This document shows positions 21,367-30,849 of a DNA stretch of 64,000 bases, piece by piece. The notes below the pieces were generated by a model. The model saw only the letters and a program-made list of their open reading frames with translations. It made no database searches and had not been told where the DNA came from. Origin of the DNA: Aeromonas sp. RU39B (GTDB lineage Bacteria; Pseudomonadota; Gammaproteobacteria; Enterobacterales; Aeromonadaceae); the NCBI RefSeq assembly GCF_900156095.1, contig NZ_FTMJ01000002.1, positions 1 through 64,000 of the forward strand, written 5' to 3'. Numbering within the stretch: position 1 is the first letter of the stretch; the number at the start of each line of letters is the position of its first letter. Both the position numbers and the translations under genes were made by a program.

Positions 21367-22380
21367 ATGCGTTTTATTGATTTAAGAAGTGATACCGTGA
21401 CCCACCCCACCGATGATATGCGCCAGGTGATGCTGCGTGCGCCGGTGGGTGACGATGTGTATGGGGAAGATCCCACCGTCAATGAACTGGAAGCGACTGT
21501 CGCTCAGTTACTTGGCAAGGAAGCAGGGTTGTTTGTGCCAAGTGGAACCATGTCTAATCTGCTCGGCGTACTCTCGCACTGTCAGCGTGGTGAAGGGGCC
21601 CTGGTTGGCAATCATGCCCATATCTATCGCTATGAAGCCGGTGGGAGCGCCGTGCTAGGCTCGGTGGTGCTGCAGGCGATTGCGATGCAAGATGACGGCC
21701 AACTGCCCATTGCCGAGCTGGAAGCGGCCGTGGCCCCTGATGACGCGCATTTCGCACCAACCCGTCTGCTCTGTCTGGAAAATACCCACAATGGTCGGGT
21801 TTTGCCGCAGGCGTATCTGCGCGATGTTACCCAATGGGCGCGGCACAAGGGATTGGCGCTGCATCTTGATGGCGCTCGGCTGTTTAATGCAGCGGTAGCG
21901 CAAGGCATTGCTGCCAAAGAGATCGCGGCTCATTTTGACAGCGTATCGGTGTGCCTCTCCAAGGGGCTGGGGGCACCTGTTGGCTCTGTGCTGGTGGGGC
22001 CTGCCGCCTTTATCCAGCGTGCCCGGCGTCTGCGCAAGATGGTCGGTGGTGGTATGCGCCAAGCGGGCATCCTGGCTGCGGCCGGCAAGTTTGCTCTCGA
22101 GCGTCATGTTGAGCGTTTAGCCGACGATCACCGCCGTGCTGCGCGGCTGGCCGAAGGGCTGGGGGCACTGTCGGGGCTGCGCGTTCTTAGCGTTGAGACC
22201 AATATGCTGTTTCTCGAGATTGAGGGTATCGACATGGCCGATGTGCTCGGTTTTATGAAAGAGCGCGGCATTCTCTGCTCGGGTTATGGCTCGCTGCGCT
22301 TGGTTACCCATCTGCAGATCAGCGATGACGATGTGGAAGAGGTGATCGACGCGTTCAAAGAGTTGATGGATACCGTCTGA
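21367..22380 (+). CDS. ltaE: Low-specificity L-threonine aldolase
   Basis: PLP enzyme that cleaves L-threonine and L-allo-threonine to glycine and acetaldehyde. The 337-residue protein begins with the family signature [19 protein letters not shown]. The PLP lysine lies in [20 protein letters not shown] around residue 199, and [14 protein letters not shown] and [14 protein letters not shown] are conserved. The start follows AAGGAGGGAGCT. It is a single gene with its own terminator. Confidence 0.96.
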   Translation: MRFIDLRSDTVTHPTDDMRQVMLRAPVGDDVYGEDPTVNELEATVAQLLGKEAGLFVPSGTMSNLLGVLSHCQRGEGALVGNHAHIYRYEAGGSAVLGSVVLQAIAMQDDGQLPIAELEAAVAPDDAHFAPTRLLCLENTHNGRVLPQAYLRDVTQWARHKGLALHLDGARLFNAAVAQGIAAKEIAAHFDSVSVCLSKGLGAPVGSVLVGPAAFIQRARRLRKMVGGGMRQAGILAAAGKFALERHVERLADDHRRAARLAEGLGALSGLRVLSVETNMLFLEIEGIDMADVLGFMKERGILCSGYGSLRLVTHLQISDDDVEEVIDAFKELMDTV

Positions 22381-22391
22381 TCATCACGAGA

Positions 22392-22412
22392 AAGGGCGCC
22401 GATGGCGCCCTT
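22392..22412. terminator. Terminator between ltaE and the PAS gene
   Basis: Stem AAGGGCGCC/GGCGCCCTT with a three-base loop. It is followed by TCTTTATT on the plus strand and TTCTCG on the minus strand, so it works best for ltaE. Confidence 0.8.
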
Positions 22413-22432
22413 CTTTATTCAATTGCGGATGA

Positions 22433-22864
22433 TTATGACTGATGGGTGAGCGAGGCGAGGGTCGCTTCGTCGGTCACGTCATAGATCATGATGGCGATAT
22501 GGCTCACCTGTCCGCCAAAGTCGCACAGCGGAACCAAGGTCAGGTTCTGAAACATGTGCGGCGCCGCACCCGTGATGGGGCGGTAGTTGGAAAAACGCAG
22601 CAGATAGGGTTTTTGCTCCCAAGTGCTGAAGGCGCGGTTGTTGAGCTTGAACACCATGTTGCCCTTGCGTCTGAGCCAGCGCTCGTCCACTTCGGGAAAC
22701 AGTTCAAACAGATTGCCATCGCGCACTTCATGGGTAAAACGGCCGCTGTGGCTCTCCATGAAACCATTCCAGACCTGAATGCGGTAGTCACGATCCAGCA
22801 CGACCAGCCCGACATCCAGATTCTGAACGATGTTCATCAACCAGTGAAATTCACGGATATCCAT
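22433..22864 (-). CDS. Single PAS-domain protein
   Basis: A 143-residue protein made almost entirely of one PAS domain: LDVGLVVLDRDYRIQVWNGFMESHSG at the start, then beta strands ending in SHIAIMIYDVTDE. No transmitter, GGDEF or DNA-binding part is attached. It begins eight bases after the stop of the REC-CheC gene, so the two are likely one operon and may form a signalling pair. The ligand is unknown. It resembles sensory-box proteins found beside response regulators in Vibrio and Shewanella. Confidence 0.82.
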   Translation of the reverse strand: MDIREFHWLMNIVQNLDVGLVVLDRDYRIQVWNGFMESHSGRFTHEVRDGNLFELFPEVDERWLRRKGNMVFKLNNRAFSTWEQKPYLLRFSNYRPITGAAPHMFQNLTLVPLCDFGGQVSHIAIMIYDVTDEATLASLTHQS

Positions 22865-22872
22865 GGGCGCTC

Positions 22873-23904
22873 CTACAGCATGTGCATGATCTTGTTATTC
22901 ATTGTGCCTATCGAGTCTTCCGTGAAGAGCAGTAACAGATCGCACTGCACGGCATACCCATCGACCCGATAGTTGATCTCGATGGCCAACGTCCTGCGCC
23001 AGCGGCTCTGATTGGTTCGTATCAGCTCCTGTATGGGGCGGTGTTGGCCCAGCACCACGGGGTGGCCCTGGCTGAAGGGCGTATCAAGCTGGTTGGCATA
23101 ACCACGCAGGAAGGCACCGATGAGCGCATTGGCGGTGTCCATCAGCAGCTCCAACTCGGTGGCCCGATCCAGCTCCCCCTCGATTTTCATCAAGCTGGCA
23201 AGGTCCTGGAAGCTGGAGTCGTGAAACAGCAGCAGTGCCTCACCGGCGATGCCGGCACCGATAAAGCCCTGGCAGACCGCAGACAAGGTCTCCTGCTCGG
23301 CGGCAGCATTGAGCGCCATATGTAGCTCAGAGACTTCCAGCACGTTGACGTTCGGAATGGGGAGCACCACAAACACGTCGAGCATGCGTGCCAGCAGGTC
23401 GGCAGCTTGGCCCATCGCTACGTTGGCGATCTCCTGATAGGCATCGCGGGTTTCACCGCTTAAGGTCAGTCCGCCTGAACCCGCGTCACTCTGGGTGGGC
23501 GCGATGGATTCAACCGCGCGGGTCGCCTGCTTAAACCCGCCAGGCTGCCACAGCTGGTGCTTTTTGAGCAGCGCCAGCAGTTGGTCGGCGGTGGCCGGTT
23601 TTTTGATGAAGTCGATGGCGCCAAGTGCCATCACTTTTTGGTGTGCTTCTGGCTGAATATCACCGGAGACCACCACAACCTTGCTTTTGAGTCCTTCGCG
23701 CTTAAGCGTTTCCAATACGCCATAGCCATCGAGCTCGGGCATGGTGAGGTCCAAAAAGATCACCTCGCCATTGCCCATCAATACCTGCTCAACACCGGCG
23801 ACACCGTGCTCGGCAAAGTGCACGGTGACCGGCCAATCTGCTGGCAAAGAGCGGGCTAGCTGTTTGCGGGCCAGAGCCGAGTCATCACATATCAATACGT
23901 TCAT
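22873..23904 (-). CDS. Response regulator with CheC/CheX-type phosphatase domain
   Basis: A 343-residue protein. The N-terminal receiver domain has Asp7-Asp8, phosphoacceptor Asp52 (FLDLTMPE), Ser80 and Lys102, all intact. After a linker (120-150) comes a CheC-like domain with two repeats of the D/S-x3-E-x2-N-x22-P motif. The first is exact (Asp154, Glu158, Asn161, Pro184). The second is altered (Glu252, Asp256, Asn259, Pro282). Such domains dephosphorylate CheY-P or a linked receiver. The ATG at 23904 follows AAGGATGA. It is cotranscribed with the PAS gene downstream. Confidence 0.88.
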   Translation of the reverse strand: MNVLICDDSALARKQLARSLPADWPVTVHFAEHGVAGVEQVLMGNGEVIFLDLTMPELDGYGVLETLKREGLKSKVVVVSGDIQPEAHQKVMALGAIDFIKKPATADQLLALLKKHQLWQPGGFKQATRAVESIAPTQSDAGSGGLTLSGETRDAYQEIANVAMGQAADLLARMLDVFVVLPIPNVNVLEVSELHMALNAAAEQETLSAVCQGFIGAGIAGEALLLFHDSSFQDLASLMKIEGELDRATELELLMDTANALIGAFLRGYANQLDTPFSQGHPVVLGQHRPIQELIRTNQSRWRRTLAIEINYRVDGYAVQCDLLLLFTEDSIGTMNNKIMHML

Positions 23905-23974
23905 GGTCATCCTTGCAGCGTGAAGTAGCGCTCGACCTATATTGTGGACTGTGCAGCGGCAGACGCAAATCGGA

Positions 23975-24868
23975 TCAGAGTGCGGGTTGGAGCAGCGGTG
24001 AATGTTTGAGAATGAAATCAACCAGCAGGGTCACTCGCAGCGGTGCAAAATCCCGGTTATTGATAAGCAGATGGAACGAGCGTTGACCGGCCTGCCAGTC
24101 CGTCAGCACCGGCACCAGTTGACCGCTTTTGAGCTGTGTCATGGCTGAGTGGCGCGGCACATTGATGATGCCCAAGTGACGACACGCCGCCTGCACGGCC
24201 GCCTGGGATTGGCTCACGGTAAAACGGGCCTGCTCGCCAATATCGACCGACTCCCCGTCGCGGTTACGCATCTGCCAAATCGAATAGGGCCAGCAGTAAA
24301 TGAGGTCATGCTCGGCCAGTTGCGCCGGATGATGGGGGGTGCCGCGCTGCTCCAGATAGAGCGGTGAGGCATAGAGGGAGTAGTGGATCTGGCCGATGCA
24401 CTGGGCGTGAGGCACCCGCTTGGGCAGATCGCCGTTAAACAGCACCAGGTCCCATTCACTATCGAACAATCGCTGGTGATCGTTGGTCTGCTCGAGCTCA
24501 AAGCGGATCATTGGATAGGCGCGACTGAACTCGGCCAACAGATCGATAAGCAGGGTATTGGAGAGTGAAATGGGGGCGGCAATCTTGATAAGGCCGTGCA
24601 AGTCCGGCTCTTCTCCGCGGATTTCACCGGTGGCCTGCTCGAGTTGTTGCAGCGGTCCACACAGGCGCTGGTAGTAACGCAGCCCCTCGTCGGTCAGGCG
24701 CAGTTTGCGGGTAGATCGCTGCAGCAGGGAGTAGCCAAGGGCCTCTTCGAGCTGAGTGATCCGCCGGCTGATGGTGGCAGTCGGCATTCCCAATGCCGCG
24801 GCCGCATGTGAAAAGCCCCCTTCCTGGATGACTTTGACAAACAGATAGAACTCTTCAATGTGTTTCAT
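23975..24868 (-). CDS. LysR-family transcriptional regulator
   Basis: A 297-residue LysR regulator. The N-terminal winged helix (MKHIEEFYLFVKVIQEGGFSHAAAALGM, then TATISRRITQLEEALG) is in place and the effector-binding domain follows. It resembles the group of LTTRs with a short C-terminal LLVDFILKHSPL end. Its target is not clear: upstream, 597 bases away and divergent, lies the GGDEF-EAL gene, and downstream is the REC-CheC operon. The ATG at 24868 fits homology; a TTG 12 bases upstream is possible. Confidence 0.9.
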   Translation of the reverse strand: MKHIEEFYLFVKVIQEGGFSHAAAALGMPTATISRRITQLEEALGYSLLQRSTRKLRLTDEGLRYYQRLCGPLQQLEQATGEIRGEEPDLHGLIKIAAPISLSNTLLIDLLAEFSRAYPMIRFELEQTNDHQRLFDSEWDLVLFNGDLPKRVPHAQCIGQIHYSLYASPLYLEQRGTPHHPAQLAEHDLIYCWPYSIWQMRNRDGESVDIGEQARFTVSQSQAAVQAACRHLGIINVPRHSAMTQLKSGQLVPVLTDWQAGQRSFHLLINNRDFAPLRVTLLVDFILKHSPLLQPAL

Positions 24869-25465
24869 GGGTAACCACAAGCCAATCCATCAAGAGACCG
24901 ACCTTAGGGGCTTGGTTCAGGCTTGGCAAGTATTAAGCGAATCTTAATTGATCTGATCCCAGAGTGGCTTATCGCGGTGTGCGTCAAAGAATGTCGCACA
25001 ATGGCGCCATTGAGGATCGTCGGTTAATTGGCTCGTTGGAGTAAAACTCCGCGCTAGTAAGGCGTTGCCGATATCGCTTTCAGTTACAAAAGAGTTGTTG
25101 ATTTATAAGTAAATAACTGAAAAATAAGACACGACGTCAATGTTATTCTGACAAAAATTCTTGATAAGACTGACTTGGAACCATTGTTGTTCAAAAGCTC
25201 ATCAATAGTATGGGGAATTCTCGTCCCAAGCTCATAAAGAGAATGATAACTGCTTGTCGATAAATAAAAAAAAGTATAAAAAACAGATGAATGGCAAAAT
25301 TGATCACGACTTGGGCTGGCCGTCAGGCTTTTCCTGTCACAAGGGTATGAATTCTGAGTTTGTCCTGGTGCGCCAGGGTGATGAAACAGAGCAAGTGTGC
25401 GAAGCTGGTGGTTTATGGTCGCAAGGCGGCCTCGACCTGTTATTTTGGCCTGTGTGTGATACCCG
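24869..25465. other. Long gap between LysR and GGDEF-EAL genes
   Basis: About 600 bases, AT-richer than the flanks, with no confident gene. It should hold divergent promoters. A 71-codon open frame (25254-25469, non-ATG start; internal ATGs at 25287 and 25347) ends by overlapping the GTG start of the GGDEF-EAL gene in GTGA. No riboswitch of a class I know, including the c-di-GMP types, was recognised. Confidence 0.5.
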
Positions 25466-25469
25466 GTGA
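25347..25469 (+). CDS. Possible short leader ORF before the GGDEF-EAL gene
   Basis: A candidate 40-residue product starting at the ATG at 25347, which has AAGGG just upstream, and ending in the GTGA overlap with the next start codon. The frame is open back to 25254. It has no recognisable domain and its composition is not telling. The four-base overlap is the only real support, so it may be a translation-coupling leader or nothing. Confidence 0.25.
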   Translation: MNSEFVLVRQGDETEQVCEAGGLWSQGGLDLLFWPVCDTR

Positions 25470-27436
25470 TAGCATTAGACGAACGAGGCTTGGCCTCTCT
25501 TCAACTCCTCAATACTCCGCTCTGGATCTATGACATCCAGCATCATCATATTTTCTGGGCTAACCGTGCGGCGCTACACGTGTGGGAAGCCAACTCCTTG
25601 GATGAGTTGCAGCTAAGAAATTTTACCAGCGACATGACACCTGTTGTGGATACGTTATTGCAGCGCTATCTGAAGGAATTTCAGGCCGGGCGTACCTTTA
25701 ACGAGTGGTGGAGTATTACCCCGCGCGGAATTAAAAAGCAGGTCTATTTGCGTATCTCCGGCATTGATATCGCCGGGCGACTGATGATGCTTTGCGAAAC
25801 GGTGCTCGATGCCGACACGCTCTATCATGAAGCGGCTATGGTGCGCGGTGATACCCTGGCTTGTCTGTTTGATGAGCGTGGTCATCTGGTCAGTGCCAAC
25901 CGCTATTTTCAGAAATGCTTTGGAACCCGTATCTGGCGGCTTGGCCAGATCTTTGCTGCTGACGATGGCGCTTTTTATCAGCGTTTACGTCAATACGACG
26001 AATGGATCAGTGAGGGAGAGAGCCGCACCCTCAAAGGCATGCGTTGGTTTCAGTTCCAGTTTCGTTATGTCCAGCAGCGCGAGCAGATCCTGCTGACGCT
26101 GCGTGATATCACCGACCGCAAGCTCGAAGAGCTGGAGCATCGCCATCTGGCCCGCCATGACTCCATGACCGGCCTGCTCAACCGCTATGGTCTGATGAAA
26201 TCCCTTGAGGTCAACTGCAGCATGGGCTCGCGCTTTGCCCTGCTGTTTATGGATCTCGATAACTTCAAACTGATTAACGACAACTTTGGCCACCGTGCCG
26301 GAGACCGCCTGCTTGAGCGGGTGGCGAGTCGTTTGAAAGAGCTCTGCCCCCATGATGTGGAGCTGGCGCGCCTTGGCGGTGATGAGTTTACCGTTCTGGT
26401 TCCCCTTGGCCAGGAGAGCGAGCGGGCGCAGCAATTGGCCGAGCTGATGCTGGCCCAGATGGAGCGGCCGTTTAATCTCAGCGGTCTGCCCGAGGTGACC
26501 ATCGGTGGCAGTATCGGTATTGCCATCTACCCGGATGATGCGGACGATGGCGATAACCTGATTACTCGTGCTGACATGGCGATGTATCAGGCCAAGCAGA
26601 TGGGGCGCCTCACCTGGCAGCGTTTTACGCCAAGCCTGCAGCAGGCGCTGCAGCGCAAACTGACCCTCAAGCAATATCTCGCCAAGGCCATCGGCCGTGG
26701 TGAGCTGTCACTGGTGTTTCAGCCCAAGGCCGATTTGCAGCGCTCGGTGATCGATTGCTGCGAAGCACTGCTGCGCTGGAACAGTCCGGTGCTCGGCGCC
26801 GTCTCGCCGGCTGAATTTATCCCGCTGGCCGAAGAGATGGGGCTGATTCGTGACATTGGTGCCTGGGTGATGCGCACGGCGCTGGCGCAGATTGCAAAGT
26901 GGCGCGAGCGCTTTGGCCTGGATGTGCCGCTCGCGGTCAACCTCTCCGGTATGCAGGTCACCCGTGATCTGCCGGGTTGGGTGGCCGAACAGCTTTTCCA
27001 GCATGATCTGCCGCCGCATCTGCTCACGCTTGAGCTCACCGAAACCGTGTTGATGAGCGATCTGGAAGGGGGCAGCCGGGTGCTTGAGGAGTTGGGCGCG
27101 CTGGGTATCAATATTTCCATCGATGATTTTGGCACCGGCTATTCGTCGCTGGCTTATCTCAATCGCCTGCCCATTCACGAAATTAAACTCGATCGCTCTT
27201 TTGTGGTCGGCCTCAACCTGCCAGTGATCCGCGCCACGGTAGCAATGGCGGCGAGTCTGGGGTTGACCCTGATTGCCGAAGGGGTCGAGACCGGGGAAGA
27301 GCTGGCTGCGCTGCGGGCGCAGGGTTGCCAGCGTATCCAGGGTTATCTAATCAGCCGACCACTCACGGCAGAGCAGCTCGAAGGGTGTGGGTTCGTGATT
27401 GATTCACCGGTAGGCACTTATCCACTTATTCGCTGA
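25466..27436 (+). CDS. PAS-GGDEF-EAL protein (c-di-GMP turnover)
   Basis: A 656-residue cytoplasmic protein with no membrane helix. Two PAS-like regions cover residues 1-230. A GGDEF domain follows with an intact GGDEF at 304-308, and then an EAL domain from about 405 with EALLRW at 433. EAL catalytic features are present: NLSGMQV, ELTETVLM, DDFGTGYSSL, KLDRSFV and AEGVET. The RxxD inhibitory site before GGDEF is absent. It is therefore likely a phosphodiesterase with a possibly active or regulatory cyclase half. The only possible start is the GTG at 25466, without a clear ribosome site. Confidence 0.93.
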   Translation: MIALDERGLASLQLLNTPLWIYDIQHHHIFWANRAALHVWEANSLDELQLRNFTSDMTPVVDTLLQRYLKEFQAGRTFNEWWSITPRGIKKQVYLRISGIDIAGRLMMLCETVLDADTLYHEAAMVRGDTLACLFDERGHLVSANRYFQKCFGTRIWRLGQIFAADDGAFYQRLRQYDEWISEGESRTLKGMRWFQFQFRYVQQREQILLTLRDITDRKLEELEHRHLARHDSMTGLLNRYGLMKSLEVNCSMGSRFALLFMDLDNFKLINDNFGHRAGDRLLERVASRLKELCPHDVELARLGGDEFTVLVPLGQESERAQQLAELMLAQMERPFNLSGLPEVTIGGSIGIAIYPDDADDGDNLITRADMAMYQAKQMGRLTWQRFTPSLQQALQRKLTLKQYLAKAIGRGELSLVFQPKADLQRSVIDCCEALLRWNSPVLGAVSPAEFIPLAEEMGLIRDIGAWVMRTALAQIAKWRERFGLDVPLAVNLSGMQVTRDLPGWVAEQLFQHDLPPHLLTLELTETVLMSDLEGGSRVLEELGALGINISIDDFGTGYSSLAYLNRLPIHEIKLDRSFVVGLNLPVIRATVAMAASLGLTLIAEGVETGEELAALRAQGCQRIQGYLISRPLTAEQLEGCGFVIDSPVGTYPLIR

Positions 27437-27590
27437 GTTTTCCATCAATTAAGGGTTAAGTTCACATTTTCGCGCATTAATATCGAATTTTGTTCGTGGT
27501 TTTCTCGGTTTTTGCAGTTAATCAACGTTTGAATAATTGTAATCATTAAGCTGTGTCGCTGACACAAGAGTAACCACGGAGTATCGATTG

Positions 27591-29156
27591 ATGGAACACA
27601 CGTCCACCAGTGTGCTGGAAGCCCCGCGTCAGGGGTGGTTGAACCGCTTTTTGAATGGGGTCGAAAAGGCCGGTAACAAACTGCCCGAGCCGGCCATGCT
27701 GTTTCTCTATGCCCTGGGCTTGGTCTGGGTTGCCTCAGCGATCCTCTCTCAGTTCAGTTTTGATCTGGTTAACCCGAGAACCGGTGCGCCGGTTGCGGTG
27801 AACAACTTGCTGACCGGTGCGGGCTTGGCCGAGTTTTTGGCCGGTATGGTCACCACCTTTACCAGCTTTGCGCCGCTTGGGATTGTGCTGGTTGCCATGC
27901 TCGGCGTGGGTGTTGCCGAGCAATCCGGCTTTATCAATACCGGTCTGAAAAAGCTGCTGCAGGTCACTCCGGCCCGTTTTCTGACCCCCATGCTGATCCT
28001 CGTGGCTATCATGAGCCACACCGCAGCCGATGCCGGTTATGTGCTGGTTATCCCGATTGGCGGGATCATCTTCCACGCAGCCGGTCGTCATCCGCTGGCC
28101 GGTATCGCTGCCGCCTTTGCCGGCGTCTCGGGCGGTTTTGCTGCCAACTTCCTGCCCTCCGGCGGTGATGCGTTGCTGCAAGGCTTTACCCAAACCTCCG
28201 CACAGCTGCTTGATCCGGAGTACATGGTCAACACTCTGTGCAACATCATCTTTACCGGTGCATCCTCGCTGTTGATCATCGTGGTGGGTTGGTTTGTGAC
28301 CGAGAAAATTGTCGAGCCGCGCCTGCGTGATGTGGCACTCGATGATGATGCCGAGAGCAGCGAAGAGATGGGCAGCTATACCGCGCAGGAAGGCCGTGCC
28401 TTTAACCGCGCCGGTCTGGCCATGTTGGGCGGCCTGGTGCTGCTGGTGATGGCGCTGTGGCCGGCCGATTCGCCGCTGCGTGCCACTGACGGTTCGCTGA
28501 CCACCTTTGCTGCGCCGGTCATGAAGTCGATTGTGCCGCTGATCTTCTTGTTGTTTATCCTGCCTGGCATCGTTTATGGCTTCGTGGCTGGTACGTTCCA
28601 AAAGAGCCGCGACGTGATTGATGCCATGTCCTCGACCATGAACAAGATGGGCTCCTACATGGTCATGGCGTTCTTCTGTTCGCTGTTTATCAAGGCGTTT
28701 GGCGATTCCAACCTCGGTACCCTGCTGGCGCTGGCCGGTGCGGAGGTGCTGCAGGCCATGGCTCTGCCGGGCCAGATCACCATAGTCGGCATGATCCTGT
28801 TGACCGCCTCTGTAAACCTGGTGGTGGGCTCGGCGTCGGCCAAATGGGCCCTGATCAGCCCGATCATGGTGCCGATGCTGATGGCGGTGGGGATCTCTCC
28901 GGAGCTGACTCAGGCGGCTTATCGTGTGGGTGACTCGGCCTCCAACATCATCACGCCGCTGATGGTTTTCTTCCCGCTGGTCGTAGTCTATTGCCAGCGC
29001 TATGTAAAGAGCACCGGTATCGGTACCCTGGTCTCCATGATGCTGCCGTACTCTCTGGCCTTCCTGGTCAGCTGGACTCTGTTCCTGCTTATCTACTGGG
29101 CGCTGGGCTTCCCGCTTGGGTTGCAGGCTCCGTATGTCTATCCGGCCCCGATGTAA
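27591..29156 (+). CDS. AbgT-family transporter
   Basis: Polytopic inner-membrane protein of 521 residues with more than ten helices. The family is known from AbgT (p-aminobenzoyl-glutamate uptake) and MtrF (sulfonamide export). The segments HTAADAGYVLVIPIGG and GGFAANFLPSGGDALLQGFTQ are characteristic. The direction and substrate cannot be told here, and no abgA/abgB peptidase genes are adjacent. The ATG at 27591 is preceded by GGAG nine bases upstream; a TTG at 27588 is also in frame. It has its own terminator. Confidence 0.92.
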   Translation: MEHTSTSVLEAPRQGWLNRFLNGVEKAGNKLPEPAMLFLYALGLVWVASAILSQFSFDLVNPRTGAPVAVNNLLTGAGLAEFLAGMVTTFTSFAPLGIVLVAMLGVGVAEQSGFINTGLKKLLQVTPARFLTPMLILVAIMSHTAADAGYVLVIPIGGIIFHAAGRHPLAGIAAAFAGVSGGFAANFLPSGGDALLQGFTQTSAQLLDPEYMVNTLCNIIFTGASSLLIIVVGWFVTEKIVEPRLRDVALDDDAESSEEMGSYTAQEGRAFNRAGLAMLGGLVLLVMALWPADSPLRATDGSLTTFAAPVMKSIVPLIFLLFILPGIVYGFVAGTFQKSRDVIDAMSSTMNKMGSYMVMAFFCSLFIKAFGDSNLGTLLALAGAEVLQAMALPGQITIVGMILLTASVNLVVGSASAKWALISPIMVPMLMAVGISPELTQAAYRVGDSASNIITPLMVFFPLVVVYCQRYVKSTGIGTLVSMMLPYSLAFLVSWTLFLLIYWALGFPLGLQAPYVYPAPM

Positions 29157-29163
29157 GGCTGGT

Positions 29164-29194
29164 GCGGGGGAGGCTTGGGCCTCCCCGCTTTTTT
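29164..29194 (+). terminator. Terminator after the AbgT transporter
   Basis: GC-rich stem with one bulged G (29164-29188) and loop TTGG, followed by six T. Confidence 0.9.
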
Positions 29195-29227
29195 AGTTAG
29201 AGTGATGCCTCACTCGAGGAGACGCTC

Positions 29228-29953
29228 ATGAACCTTGTCATCGACCTTATCTGCCAACACCGCTCCATCCGTCAGTATCGTGACGAGCCTATTACAGCGC
29301 AGCAGCTGGATGCCATTCTCAATGCCGCACAGGCCGCGTCCAGCTCCAGCTTTTTGCAAGCCAACTCTGTTATTCGGGTGACAGACCCTCTACTTCGCGC
29401 CGAGCTGGCTGAATGCGCCGGTCAGCAGGCCTATGTGGTCAGCGCCGCCGAGTTTCTGGTCTTTTGCGTCGATTTTCACCGCCACCAAGCAGTGGTACCG
29501 GAGGCCAAAACCGGTTACACCGAGCAGTTACTGATTGGTGCCATTGATGGCGCCTTGATGGCGCAAAATGCGCTGCTGGCGGCCGAGTCACTTGGCCTTG
29601 GCGGTGTTTACATCGGTGGACTGCGCAATCAGCCGCTACGGGTAGTTGAACTGCTGGGGCTGCCTAGCGAGGTGTTTCCGCTATTCGGTCTGTGCCTTGG
29701 TCACCCGGCGCAGGAGCCTGAATGCAAGCCGCGTCTGCCACGGGCATTGGTGGTGCACGAAAACCATTATTCAGAGCCGTTTGATCACGCTCTGCTGGCC
29801 GCTTACGACCAGACCATGGCGGAGTATTACCGCTCGCGTGGCAGCAATCAGAAGCAGCAGACCTGGAGCGGACAAATTCGCGCCATTCTTGGCAAAGAGG
29901 CGCGCCCGTTTATGCAGGATGCGCTGCGTGCTCAGGGTTTTTTGCTCAAATAA
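29228..29953 (+). CDS. nfsA: Oxygen-insensitive NADPH nitroreductase
   Basis: FMN enzyme that reduces nitro compounds and quinones with NADPH by two-electron steps. The 241-residue protein follows E. coli NfsA: HRSIRQYRDEPI at the start, ASSSSFLQANSVIRVTD for FMN binding, LIGAIDGALMAQNALLAAESLGLGGVYIGGLRN in the middle, and EYYRSRGSNQKQQTWSGQIR near the end. The start follows GAGGAGACGCTC. It appears to be a single gene. An inverted repeat (29987-30021) lies after it but lacks a T tail. Confidence 0.95.
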   Translation: MNLVIDLICQHRSIRQYRDEPITAQQLDAILNAAQAASSSSFLQANSVIRVTDPLLRAELAECAGQQAYVVSAAEFLVFCVDFHRHQAVVPEAKTGYTEQLLIGAIDGALMAQNALLAAESLGLGGVYIGGLRNQPLRVVELLGLPSEVFPLFGLCLGHPAQEPECKPRLPRALVVHENHYSEPFDHALLAAYDQTMAEYYRSRGSNQKQQTWSGQIRAILGKEARPFMQDALRAQGFLLK

Positions 29954-30078
29954 GGTCGTGAAAGCGACGTATCGGCCGATGATCACAGGTAGCCCGTGCC
30001 CGCGACCGGTGCAGGCTACCTAAATTGGACCTCATGTTGTAGGATCAAACAATTAGCTGAAGCTGGACGGGGAATGTC

Positions 30079-30846
30079 ATGATTTTAACCTTGGTACTGC
30101 TGTCGATAGGCGCACTGCTGTTTCTGGTGATCGCCTATAACGTGGTGCAGCAGTACAAGCAGAAGGTCGAGTCCGATAAGCGGGCATCGATTACCCGTCA
30201 TAAGGCTATTGCTGACGAGACCGAGGAGATCCTGCTCAACGTCAACATGCTGCCGTTTTCCAAGGCCATGGTGCTGATCCTGCAGCACCGTATCTTGGAT
30301 TCTTACCGCGCCATGGCTCAAGTGTCCCCGCATCTGTCCCAGCTTAAGCAGCGCATTGCGGATACCCAGTCGCAAATTACCAATGTGCAGGAAAATTACC
30401 GCAGCCCGGAAGAGGGCGGCTTTCGCGCTCCCGACTCCGACCGGCAAGCGATTCAGATGCTGCAGATCATCAAGAAGATGCGCGCCGTGCTGCGCGTTGA
30501 GCACAATAAGGGCAAGATCGATCCGCAAGGATTTGCCCAGGAAGATCGTCGCCTCGAGCTGATGCAGCTTAAAGTGAATATTGCCAACCTGACCCAGCGA
30601 GCGCGCGACGCCATGATTGGTAGCCAGTTTGGTACCTGCCGTCAGCTGCTTGGCAAGGGGTTGGCCGTATTGGGGGCGGTGGCTGACAAAGACCCTTACC
30701 TGCTTGCGCGTGAAGAGGACCTTCGCCAGGCACTGCAGGAGCTCGACTCTCGGATTCAGCAAGAGAGCCAAAAAGAGATGCAGACTATCAAGGACAAAGA
30801 GGCCGACGAGCTTGATGTCCTGTTCCAGCCCAAGAAGAAGTGGTAA
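30079..30846 (+). CDS. Membrane-anchored protein of unknown function
   Basis: A 255-residue protein. One N-terminal membrane helix (residues 2-22, ILTLVLLSIGALLFLVIAY) is followed by a charged, mostly helical cytoplasmic part with coiled-coil segments (residues 80-105 and 215-245, rich in Q, E and K). It has no catalytic motif. It resembles hypothetical proteins of Vibrio and Aeromonas sometimes labelled DNA repair ATPase, a name not supported by any motif here. yecM begins three bases after its stop, so the pair is probably cotranscribed. Confidence 0.8.
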   Translation: MILTLVLLSIGALLFLVIAYNVVQQYKQKVESDKRASITRHKAIADETEEILLNVNMLPFSKAMVLILQHRILDSYRAMAQVSPHLSQLKQRIADTQSQITNVQENYRSPEEGGFRAPDSDRQAIQMLQIIKKMRAVLRVEHNKGKIDPQGFAQEDRRLELMQLKVNIANLTQRARDAMIGSQFGTCRQLLGKGLAVLGAVADKDPYLLAREEDLRQALQELDSRIQQESQKEMQTIKDKEADELDVLFQPKKKW

Positions 30847-30849
30847 TTC

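Noticed and set aside
24869..25465. c-di-GMP riboswitch before the GGDEF-EAL gene
   Set aside because: The conserved GEMM core sequences were looked for and not seen.
29987..30021. Inverted repeat AGGTAGCC/GGCTACCT after nfsA as a terminator
   Set aside because: The loop is long and there is no T tail, so it is not supported as a terminator.
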